From: CAVQEG01 sp963711465
GTDB lineage: Bacteria > Bacteroidota > Ignavibacteria > OLB7
Length of the DNA: 64,000 nucleotides
Direction: 5' to 3'
NCBI GenBank assembly: GCA_963711465.1
Contig: CAVQEG010000002.1
Coordinates: 434,001-498,000 of the forward strand
Of this stretch, positions 49,201 to 56,800 are shown piece by piece; the stretch's first letter is position 1; each line of letters begins with the position of its first letter. The notes beneath the pieces were generated by a model that made no database searches, had not been told where the DNA came from, and was given only the letters and a program-made list of their open reading frames with translations. The translations under genes were made by a program, and so were the position numbers.

Positions 49201-49856
49201 TCCAGCAACGCGTCATGAACCATCTCACCGAGCGAAACCGGATCACGGAACTCCTCGACCGGAACGCCAGCGGCGCGCACCCGCTCCTTCAGATTCTCCA
49301 GCCGCGAAGCCTCCAGTTCGTCGACGTCGGGCTGATGTCCGCGACGGTGTCGACGAAAGAAGAAGAATACAGATGGGCTGTGTGTCGCGGATAGTTGCTC
49401 AGGATCCAAGGCAACATCCCCCTCGTCCTCCTTCTGCATTTCCCACGAAGAAGGGAGAATTGCGGGGGCGTTGAGCAGTGCATGGCGGAATTCGAGGTCG
49501 ATGATCGAGGCGTTCTCGAGCGCCGCTGCGTGGAGCCACGGGTGACACCGCAGCAACTCGGCGTCCTTGTAATACTCCTGTAATTCCGGCACGTACCCGT
49601 ACCGCTCGCCGGTGATGCCGATGAAGTACGGACGGCACCTGTCGATTTCCTCCAGGCATGTACGGATCACCTGGCCGAGGACCACGTCCTCGTCGGTCAG
49701 ACCCCACCTGAGATCGACCTCGGTGAAGGTGATGCCCCGCTCGCGGCACAGCGCGCGGATCTCCGGGAAGATCTTCTTCACCAGATGCTCCCGCTCCTCC
49801 TGCAGGTCGCGGAAGGTGCTCGAGATGAAAACGCGGAGTTCCGTGGGTGCAGACAT
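46269..49856 (-). CDS. Array copy 1: DUF4062-NACHT-TPR protein, promoter-proximal gene
   Basis: A start at 49856 (MSAPTELRVF) fits the family; 49892 is possible. The product is 1195 aa. DUF4062 is at residues 5-92, with an in-frame insertion after it (PSSWEMQKEDEGDVALDPEQ region, about 125-155) before FFFFRRHRRG. Walker A is AESGSGKSS and Walker B LLLVIDGINQL. The linker is of the 'LDLLHSLNALGS' lineage. Seven TPRs are the most diverged between themselves (e.g. VAVGHRGLVHHQRGEYAEAI). The cap is QRAECHYWLWRVDADDSDHR. It follows the promoter motif at 49935-49952 and heads the chain of overlapping genes 1-7. Confidence 0.92.
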   Translation of the reverse strand: MSAPTELRVFISSTFRDLQEEREHLVKKIFPEIRALCRERGITFTEVDLRWGLTDEDVVLGQVIRTCLEEIDRCRPYFIGITGERYGYVPELQEYYKDAELLRCHPWLHAAALENASIIDLEFRHALLNAPAILPSSWEMQKEDEGDVALDPEQLSATHSPSVFFFFRRHRRGHQPDVDELEASRLENLKERVRAAGVPVEEFRDPVSLGEMVHDALLEIVERDFSRAAPLTPLEEERSRHRAFAESRRHAYIPNPEYLKALDAWSVDDERPLVIYAESGSGKSSLVSFWCHMQRTLHPDLPVVEHYVGVGAGSSDNVAIMRHVMEEIRERFERTEELPSKPEEIEQQFANWLGFTVGRPLLLVIDGINQLTGRALDLHWLPPVMPAGVKLIITSTVEQTPVELQSRGWRTLGIKPLTEKEREAVVVRYLSEYRKALSPDQVRRIADDPKCSHPLFLRTLLEELRLDASHEQLDGRIERYLEATGTDDLFQLVLERMEDDYGTRAVREIMSLLWCSRRGLDETTLSELTGIGRLKLSTMVNGLDYHLVRKDDVLTFFHEYLRHAVEQRYLSAIESQQERHRQLATHFQRLEVTQRSTLDLLHSLNALGSAAEVQNVLTDVSRFEVLWPGADRFLVLQFLSEQSPSVISAAYDSSLKSWRSRSSPDGARLTNVLGMIADLFEVVGAIEDAERLQQERLQLVRERSDRRGEASVLVMLAQMAGHLGRMQDAEGLALQSVQIARETGDQRMIAFAVGQRGLVCMLRSENDEAMACFDEQERHARAVGHWGMVAVAVGHRGLVHHQRGEYAEAIACHREQEVIARSTGDRRMLAVAIGNEGLARSHRAEYGEALSLLSEQERIARALGDRRLVATAIGNRAVVYSDCGEHERALECFEEAEKIGCETGDARRILTACAGRANAYFWQGLYDAAIASYEQWETLARELDDPAQVAVAVGNRGVIHAELGEYSDARMCFAEQERIARSIGDRRSAAFGIGNTGVAFRGLGQYAEALECFARATDEHRAIEYPYGMVDWLEGTARTLVDIVGLAGPGSEPVPAPLAGYLPGGTDTTWRRAALAAARRAAEECVAVSTEISKSTTAFSSNVLLARLDDLDGDRVAATDRLRVLLGSAVDDAQRAECHYWLWRVDADDSDHRAESLHLYRMIGERTAKHEFRQRIDELSAAAEPTASEADDVAA

Positions 49857-49934
49857 GGTTGGCCGCTCCGATTCGTGTGGTCTCGGCGTCACGTGTTGGT
49901 ACGCGAATCTGCGGTTGGGAAATGATGGGGTGGA

Positions 49935-49952
49935 AGGCGGCAGGAATATAGC
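49935..49952 (-). promoter_or_regulatory. Putative promoter of the array operon (copies 1-7)
   Basis: The minus strand reads GCTATATTCCTGCCGCCT about 80 bp before the ATG at 49856. It shares TATATT and the following C-rich GCC run with the elements before copies 8 and 9. No -35-like match is conserved between the three. Confidence 0.45.
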
Positions 49953-50054
49953 TTTTGAGCAGCCATCTCGGAGCGCTCCGAACCCTCGTCCGGCGTTGCG
50001 GCGACTCCGCCGGCGATCGTTCGCGACCGTCCGGACTCGGGCGAACCCATCGCG

Positions 50055-50717
50055 CTATGCCGTCGGAACCGCCACGCGCAACGCGATCCATTGCTCGAAC
50101 CGCACCGCCGCGCGATAGCTGACATAGGCGAAGAACGGAGCAGCGACCACGTCGACCGAATAGTGGACGTGCTGGAGCAGGAGCAGCGTCCCCGTGACGA
50201 TCGTGCAGAGCAGGAAGATCATGCGCACGCTCCCGAGACGCGCGGTCAGAAAAATCAGAAACAGCGTGGACGTGTGCCCGGAGAAGAAGAGGTCCTTCAG
50301 CAGCGTCGTGCCGGTACCTGCTGCAGCAAATGGATCCACGAGCGGGATGATCCCGTTCGGCGGAGCCAGCGGCGTCAGATACATCACCACCATCCGGACA
50401 GACATCATTATCACGTACGCCTGAAGCGCGACGAGCAGTCCGCGCGGATGCGAGAGCAGATAGAGAATGCCGACGACGATGCTGCCGTAGATGAAGGCGA
50501 AAATCGCCCAGGTGACGTCACGCGCCTGGAAGGACGCAAGTATCGGATCGGGCAGTACCACCCCCGGACGTTTCTCGATAAAGAGCACGAAGTGTGAGAA
50601 GACGAAGAGAACGGCAACGAGCGTCGCCACCGTCGCGAGGAGCTGTCGGCGCACCATCGGACGCGCCCAGGCATCCCTCCAGGTATCGGCCATGCGACCG
50701 GGGGCTGTGTGGTTCAT
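50055..50717 (-). CDS. PAP2-like membrane phosphatase (sphingomyelin-synthase type C domain)
   Basis: The 220-aa integral membrane protein has about six hydrophobic segments. The catalytic motifs are SGHTSTLF near residue 147 (histidine of the C3 motif) and HVHYSVDVVAAP near 185 (H-Y-S-x-D, C4 motif). This is the active-site layout of the PAP2_C/sphingomyelin synthase-like lipid phosphatases. The likely reaction is phosphate or phospho-headgroup transfer on membrane lipids. It stands alone upstream of the array, between the array promoter and the DUF4062 fragment. The substrate is unknown. Confidence 0.82.
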   Translation of the reverse strand: MNHTAPGRMADTWRDAWARPMVRRQLLATVATLVAVLFVFSHFVLFIEKRPGVVLPDPILASFQARDVTWAIFAFIYGSIVVGILYLLSHPRGLLVALQAYVIMMSVRMVVMYLTPLAPPNGIIPLVDPFAAAGTGTTLLKDLFFSGHTSTLFLIFLTARLGSVRMIFLLCTIVTGTLLLLQHVHYSVDVVAAPFFAYVSYRAAVRFEQWIALRVAVPTA

Positions 50718-50811
50718 TGTCTCTGTGTCGGTGTCCGCCGTTGATTGGATTCAGGCCGATAGTATTGAGCGGACCGGCGATGTCGATGCTGTCACCAATT
50801 TCCTCGGAGTC

Positions 50812-50934
50812 GGCCATACCGATGAAATACGGTCGGCTCATGTCGACTTCCTGGAGGCAGGTCCGAATTGCGCGGCCGAACGCGAGATCTTCATCGGTCA
50901 GACCCCAACGCAGATCGACTTCGGTGGAGGTGAT
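50812..50934 (-). pseudogene. DUF4062 fragment outside the array
   Basis: About 41 codons read TSTEVDLRWGLTDEDLAFGR and then AIRTCLQEVDMSRPYFIGMA. This matches residues 45-83 of the array proteins (FTEVDLRWGLTDEDVALGQ). Nothing before or after it in any frame matches the family. It is a relic of at least one further copy, and the PAP2 gene now separates it from the array. The rest of 50718-51066 holds no gene. Confidence 0.8.
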
Positions 50935-51066
50935 GCTCGTGATTCGCGCGGACTGCGCCGGTCGCTCCCGCGACACAGCCATCTCCGCCGGCACGTTCTT
51001 CCGCGCGGGCCGACTCCTCCCAAGTTCGGGCGCCGACTCCCGAGCGGTCAATGCGGTTCGCCGTTT

Positions 51067-53325
51067 CTACATCCCCACACCGACGTGCAGCACGATGTTG
51101 CGGCCGGGATCCAGCGCAAACCCCTTGTAGCGGCTGAGGAAATCGCGGTAGGCGTGATCGGCGAGATTCGTGACGCGGGCATCGATCCGGACGTCGTGGC
51201 CGAGGAACTTCGCCTGCATTCCGGCACCGAGATTCACCAGTCCGTATCCAGCGGTGACCTGGTCGCTCGGCGCAGGGTTCGTCTGCTTGTCGACACCCTC
51301 CAGTTCGACGCTGAGCCACGCCCGATCGGCCCATCCAAGTTCGGTGGAGTGCAGCTCCACGCTGATCGCCCCGCGCTGCGGTGGCATCAACGGCAGCGGC
51401 TGATCGGTCTGCTGGTTGTCTCCACGCACCATGTCGTACCGTGCCGAAACGCTCAGCAGATCGATCGGCTCGACGGTTACCTGTCCCTCGCCACCGGTCA
51501 ATACCGCGTCCGCCTGGTGATGCCGGTAGACCGGCAGACTCTCGAGCGAATCGCCTGATCGCTCGATGTAGATATAATCCGTAATACGGTTCTGAAACGC
51601 ATTGAATGAGATGCGGACCGCGGGGAAATCGAGTCGAATTCCGCCGTCGAAATTCAGACTCGTCTCCGGATTCAGATCCGACCGCCCGATCTCGTATCGG
51701 GCATCGCCAATACGTGGTCCATTGGCGTACAGTTCGAAGTAATTCGGTGCCCGCCATGCCCGTCCCACGTTCGCCGTAACCGCCATCTCGTCGATCGGAT
51801 GCCAGACAGCGCCAAGACTTCCCGTCACCGCCAGATACGACCGCGAATCGTCGGCAACCATGCCAAGTACCGGATCGGCCGTTGCGTTGAGCGATCGACC
51901 GTCGATGCGTGCTCCGCCCAGAAATTCCACGGGACCGAGGTCGAGCCGCTCGAACGCGAACACTGCTCCGGAAATCACCTCGGCCGCCGGAACGATATGA
52001 CGCCCCTTATCGGGTTCGTTTCCCTGTGACATTCCCGAGATACCAACAGTGCCGGTAATGTCATCGCCGATCCGATGATGCGCCAGCAGATCGAGTGTGA
52101 ACGTATTCAATACGAGTTCGAATTCCTCCTCTCCCGTATCATTTCCGCCTCCCTGCTCATCGCCCGGTTCCTCGGCAAGGAAATGCCGCTGGAACTGCGC
52201 GTGGCCCTCCAGGCGCATCGAGGCGAACGGCATCTGGCCGTTGAGCTGCACGCGTTCGTCGTCGAGTATCCGACGCGGTCCGGCGTTCTCCTCGCCGCCT
52301 GCCGGCGGTTCGTTCGCCTCGAGCAGATGGTATACGCCGCCGTAGTGGACGAACCGGAGATCGGCATTGCCCCAGTCACCCGATACGCCTCCGGCCAGTT
52401 CGCCATTGACCGCCCAGAATCCCGTGTTCTCCAGTTCGCCGGTCGGTGTCGAGAAATTCTGGCCGACACGTCCGGTCAGCAGCGCTCGCCATCCGATCGA
52501 ACCGGTGACGCCCTCGAGCTGTCCGATGAGGCCGCCCTCAGCGTTGCTGGACGCACCATAGATCTCTACCCCGGCGTGCGTGTATCCCTGCTGTCCACTG
52601 GCGTCGGGAAGCGGTTCGGGGATCACATTGACCACGCCGCCGAGCGCGTCGGAACCGTACAGCACGCTGAGCGGACCGCGCACGATCTCGAGCCGGTCGG
52701 CCATACGCGCGTCGACCGACGGCGCGTCCTCATCGCTCCACGAATAGTCCTCCAGACGCAGTCCGTTGTCGACGACGAGCACGCGGGAACCGCTGAGACC
52801 GCGGATCACCGGCTTGCCGATCTGCTCTCCGGTACTCAGCGTCCGAACACCTGGCTGCTGCTCCAGCACGTGCGCCATCGAAACGCTGTGGTGTCGTCGC
52901 AGTTCCTCCGCGTCGACAGTCGACACGGGCAGCGGCGAATCGGTCAGATCGATCGCCTCCCGCGAGGCGGTTACGGTCACCGGCGGCGCCATCAGCGGCA
53001 TCGCCCGAAGCGATACGTCGAGGGTCGTCGACTGTACGACCGACAGGTCCACCCGCTTCGACGCCGTCGCATACCCCAGCCGCTGAAAGAGAATCGTATA
53101 GGTCCCTTCGGGCAGATCGGAAAAGACGTAGTGCCCGGCGTCATCGGTGCTCACCTTGCGTCCAAGCTCGGAGATGATCACATCGACGTCCTCGAGCGGC
53201 GCGCCGTCGACTGCCGTGACGGTGCCGGAAATCGTCCGTCCGTCCTGGGGAGGCGCGGCGACTGCGGTACACACGCTGATGGCAATCGCTATTAGCGACA
53301 TTGCGAGGTAATGTCGGATCAACAT
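51067..53325 (-). CDS. TonB-dependent outer-membrane receptor with carboxypeptidase-regulatory domain
   Basis: The start at 53325 (MLIRHYLAMSLIAIAISV) gives a signal peptide and 752 aa; the longer frame to 53571 overlaps the DUF3293 gene. After the signal comes a CarboxypepD_reg-like domain (ISGTVTAVDGAPLEDVDVII, residues about 33-110). The plug domain follows, with VSMAHVLEQQPGVRTLS, KPVIRGLSGSRVLVVDNG and IVRGPLSVLYGSDALGGVVNV. The rest is a beta-barrel ending in ALDPGRNIVLHVGVGM. The protein imports a ligand such as a metal chelate or cofactor using TonB energy; the substrate cannot be told. It lies 104 bp after DUF3293. Confidence 0.92.
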   Translation of the reverse strand: MLIRHYLAMSLIAIAISVCTAVAAPPQDGRTISGTVTAVDGAPLEDVDVIISELGRKVSTDDAGHYVFSDLPEGTYTILFQRLGYATASKRVDLSVVQSTTLDVSLRAMPLMAPPVTVTASREAIDLTDSPLPVSTVDAEELRRHHSVSMAHVLEQQPGVRTLSTGEQIGKPVIRGLSGSRVLVVDNGLRLEDYSWSDEDAPSVDARMADRLEIVRGPLSVLYGSDALGGVVNVIPEPLPDASGQQGYTHAGVEIYGASSNAEGGLIGQLEGVTGSIGWRALLTGRVGQNFSTPTGELENTGFWAVNGELAGGVSGDWGNADLRFVHYGGVYHLLEANEPPAGGEENAGPRRILDDERVQLNGQMPFASMRLEGHAQFQRHFLAEEPGDEQGGGNDTGEEEFELVLNTFTLDLLAHHRIGDDITGTVGISGMSQGNEPDKGRHIVPAAEVISGAVFAFERLDLGPVEFLGGARIDGRSLNATADPVLGMVADDSRSYLAVTGSLGAVWHPIDEMAVTANVGRAWRAPNYFELYANGPRIGDARYEIGRSDLNPETSLNFDGGIRLDFPAVRISFNAFQNRITDYIYIERSGDSLESLPVYRHHQADAVLTGGEGQVTVEPIDLLSVSARYDMVRGDNQQTDQPLPLMPPQRGAISVELHSTELGWADRAWLSVELEGVDKQTNPAPSDQVTAGYGLVNLGAGMQAKFLGHDVRIDARVTNLADHAYRDFLSRYKGFALDPGRNIVLHVGVGM

Positions 53326-53429
53326 CGATACACAGTGGTTGAATGGGCGTGGATGGGGGTTGAAAGCGTACAAGATCGGAAAGTGCCTCCGCGTGACAAA
53401 CCACGCATCCGACATTGCGGACCGAGGTG

Positions 53430-53846
53430 TCACCGGGCGTCCAGCCAGACGAGCTCCGGAAGGCCGCCGCGCATGCCGATGACGATCGCGTACTGATAGA
53501 ATTCCCTGCCGATCGCCATTGCCGCATCGCGATCGATGGCGAAGACCAGCAGACTGGGTTCTGCCGGCCACTGGCCGTCATCACTGAGACCCTCACCGGG
53601 TAGGAAGTCGTGGGAAAGCTCCTCGAGCCGCGCGCGCAGTGCTGCGTCGAGTCGCGCGTTCGTCGCCGCGTCGAGCAGGTGTGAATGAGGATTGCAGGCA
53701 GTGATGAAGGCCCACCGGTCGACTCCGCGACTCGCGAGCAGACGGTCGAGTCGGGCGCTTGCGACACCGATGCGGATGTCGATCGCGCCGGACGGAGTGT
53801 CGGTACGGTAGGTCGTTGCCCGGTATGCCTCGTCGAGTTCGCGCAT
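53430..53846 (-). CDS. DUF3293 domain protein
   Basis: The 138 aa match the DUF3293 pattern: YRATTYRTDTPSGAIDIRIG at the start, WAFITACNPHS in the middle (residues 45-55) and EPSLLVFAIDRDAAMAIGRE near the end. The function of the family is unknown. The ATG lies 1 bp after the stop of the large VWA protein, so the two are probably co-transcribed. Confidence 0.8.
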   Translation of the reverse strand: MRELDEAYRATTYRTDTPSGAIDIRIGVASARLDRLLASRGVDRWAFITACNPHSHLLDAATNARLDAALRARLEELSHDFLPGEGLSDDGQWPAEPSLLVFAIDRDAAMAIGREFYQYAIVIGMRGGLPELVWLDAR

Positions 53847-53847
53847 C

Positions 53848-56800
53848 CTAGTGAACGACGTCGAAGCGCCGTTGGCTCCGCAGCGTCGGCGTGGTGAGCA
53901 CCATCAGATAGCTGCCGCTGTGGAGTCCGCCTGTATCAACGATCACGTCGTGCAGACCCGGTTCGACGTCACCGTCATACATCACCGCCACCTCGCGTCC
54001 GAGCATGTCGGCCACGACCAGACGGTGGCGACCCGACTCGATCGTCCGGATTTCGACCGTCGCCTCGGAGCGAACTGGATTCGGCCGGACGGCAACGACT
54101 TTCGCCGCGCCCTCGTCGAGCAGCAGTCGTACACCACCATCGTAGCAGACGCCGAGCAGATGGAAACGACCGTTCGCCGCCTGCACCGCAATCGCATTGC
54201 CGCTCGATGCCGGATCCTCCAGCACCAGATCCGTCGCCGTGTCATTGCCGAGCAGCGCGAGGAAGCGGTAGACGCGAAGCACCGAGTCAGAAGCGGGCAC
54301 CGGCGGTACGTCGACTGCAATCACACGGTCGCCGCCGTCGAGCGTTCCCCGCGGTGTGTCGCCGATCGGATAGAGCAACGTCGCATTGAATCGAAGCGTG
54401 GCGCCGATTCTCGTCGACGACGGGACACCCTGAAGGTTCGCACCACGCCGCAACACGATCGGTACCACGACCTCCTCGCCGGGACGCGCGTACGTATCGG
54501 TCGCGGCGATGTCAGCCGACGCAGATGCGACGGCATTGGAGTCGATACCTTCACCCGTCAACTGCACCGTAGCCGGCGTGCTCGTCTCGGCGCCGATCAG
54601 GAGGTTTGCACTGATTCGGCCCTGGACCGATGGTGCGAATCGCAGGTCGAGTCGCAGTCGTTCGCCAGGCTCGAGCGTGATCGGAAGGGCAGCACTAACG
54701 ATCGAGAACATCGAGGAGTTCGCTCCGTAACGTTCGATGCCATCGATCCGCACCGGCACCGCGGAAACGTTTTCCACCAGCGCCACGCCGATCGTGTCGC
54801 GCGTGGCACCCAGCGACACGCGACCGAAGTCGACAAGTCCACCGACGATCGCGAGCACCGGCGGGATGCCGCGCCCCAGAATCGCGACGGAGCTCGCCGA
54901 TGCCTGCGTTGCGATCTCGAGCTGCGCGGAATGCACTCCCGGGGCTGTCGGGTGAAAGCGGAATTCCACCGCATGCGCCTTGCCCGCATCGATGGTGAAG
55001 GGCGGAAATCCCGAGACGATTTCGAACGAACTGGCATCGATACCGGTGATGGAGACCGAGTCGACTCGAATTGCGATCGAACCGGTGTTCCGCACGAATG
55101 CCGTCACCACCGAATCCTTCGCCGATCCCACCGCGACGTCGCCCATGTCTACCGTCAGTGCGGAGAACGATGGCGCGACGATCGAGAAGACGGCATCGGA
55201 GGTATCCCGCTGCAGTGCGAATTCCCCCACCCTCCACACGACGATGTCCCAGTTGTCATGGCCGACCAGCGTGTCGCCTCCGAATTCCGCCAGCTCGGTG
55301 AAATCACCCACGACGTAGGCCGTACCGTCGGGAGCCGGTGCGAGGCCGTAGGGGTAGTCGCCCCGCAGTCCGCCACCACCATGCGCCCACAGCGGGGTAC
55401 CGTCGTTCGCGTACTTCGCAACGAACAGGTCGTTGTCATTGCCGTCGATGCGCAGCCCATCGAATCGGGTGTTGTAGGAGTACGATCCGGCGACGAGCAG
55501 TTCGTTCGACGGCGTCACCGCTACCAGACTTCCGGAGGTCAGTCCGCCGCCCGCACCGGTCACCCACTCCACCCTGCCGTCCGGTGCGTATCGAGCGAGG
55601 AACATGTCGACCAAGAGACCGATGGTCGATCGCGTCAAGGAGCCGAAGCTCGCCGTACCGCGAAACGCTCCGGTGACATAGGCATTGCCGGACGCATCGA
55701 CAGCGACGCCGCTGCCGCGATCGTACTGTGAACCACCCGCCTGTTCCGCCCAGATCGCGCGGCCATCCGACGCGTACTTCGCAACGACGATGTCGCTGCC
55801 ACCCGCGCTCGTGAGCGTCCGACCTGCGATATCGAGCGAGCCGAGGAACTGGCCGGCAACGACAATGCTTCCCGACGGATCGGTCGCGAGCGCACGTCCG
55901 TAGTCGACCGTCTGAATTCCCGTGCTCCTGATCCATTCCAGCGTGCCGTCCGGGCCGAATCGTGCCAGCAGTAGTTCGTCGCTGCCGACCGCCGTCGCGA
56001 CAGGACCGCCGAAGTCGATCGTGCCGTTGAATTCAACGCCGAGTGCGATTCCCCCGTCAGGCATCGCATCGATCGCGATGCCACGTTCATCGTCCGAACC
56101 GCCCGCGTGCCGCACCCACCGGAACGTCCCGTCGGCATCGTACTTCGCGACGAAGACGTCGGCGCGACTCACGGGCGTGACCGCAGTGCCGCTGAAGTCG
56201 GCATCGCCGTTCCCGATCTGCCCGGTGACGTAAATGTTCCCCACGCGGTCGACCGCAACGGCGTAGGCGGATTCCGAACCGATTCCACCATCGCGGCGCG
56301 CCCAGGCGACCGAACCGTCTGGGCGGTACCGCGCGATGTAGAGATCCGCTGCTCCGGCGCTCGTGAGCGTCGTTTCACCGAAGTCGATCGTGCCGGAGAA
56401 GTACCCGACCACGATGGCATCGCCGGAGGCGTCGGTGGCGATTCCGCGTCCCTCCTCATAGGCGACCGTTCCGATCGCCCGACTCCATCCGGACGTGCTC
56501 GAGGCATCCGACGGAGGGTTCTGCGTAATACGAACGAGGCACTGATTGGAAGGGGAATTCGGAACGTGCCACCGATAGCGTCCGCCCGTTGCCGCCGTCG
56601 CGATCGCGGTCCAACCAATTCCACCATCGGTGCTCAGGGCAAGCGCCACGGTATCCGTCGTCGGAATTCCATCCCACGTGATGACCGTGTCGTCGCCGAC
56701 CACGTACGTCTCGCCTCCGTCGGGAGCCGTGAGCGTGAGTGTCGCAACGGTAGGCGAGACACCTGGATAACCGCCGCTGGCGAAGAAGTGCCGAGTACAG

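Noticed and set aside
51067..53571. TonB receptor starting at 53571
   Set aside because: The first 82 codons overlap DUF3293 and have no pattern; a signal peptide begins at 53325.
53851..55731. 626-aa plus-strand frame opposite the VWA/SBBP gene
   Set aside because: It is Arg/His/Asp-rich with no domains; antisense artefact of the G+C-rich gene below it.
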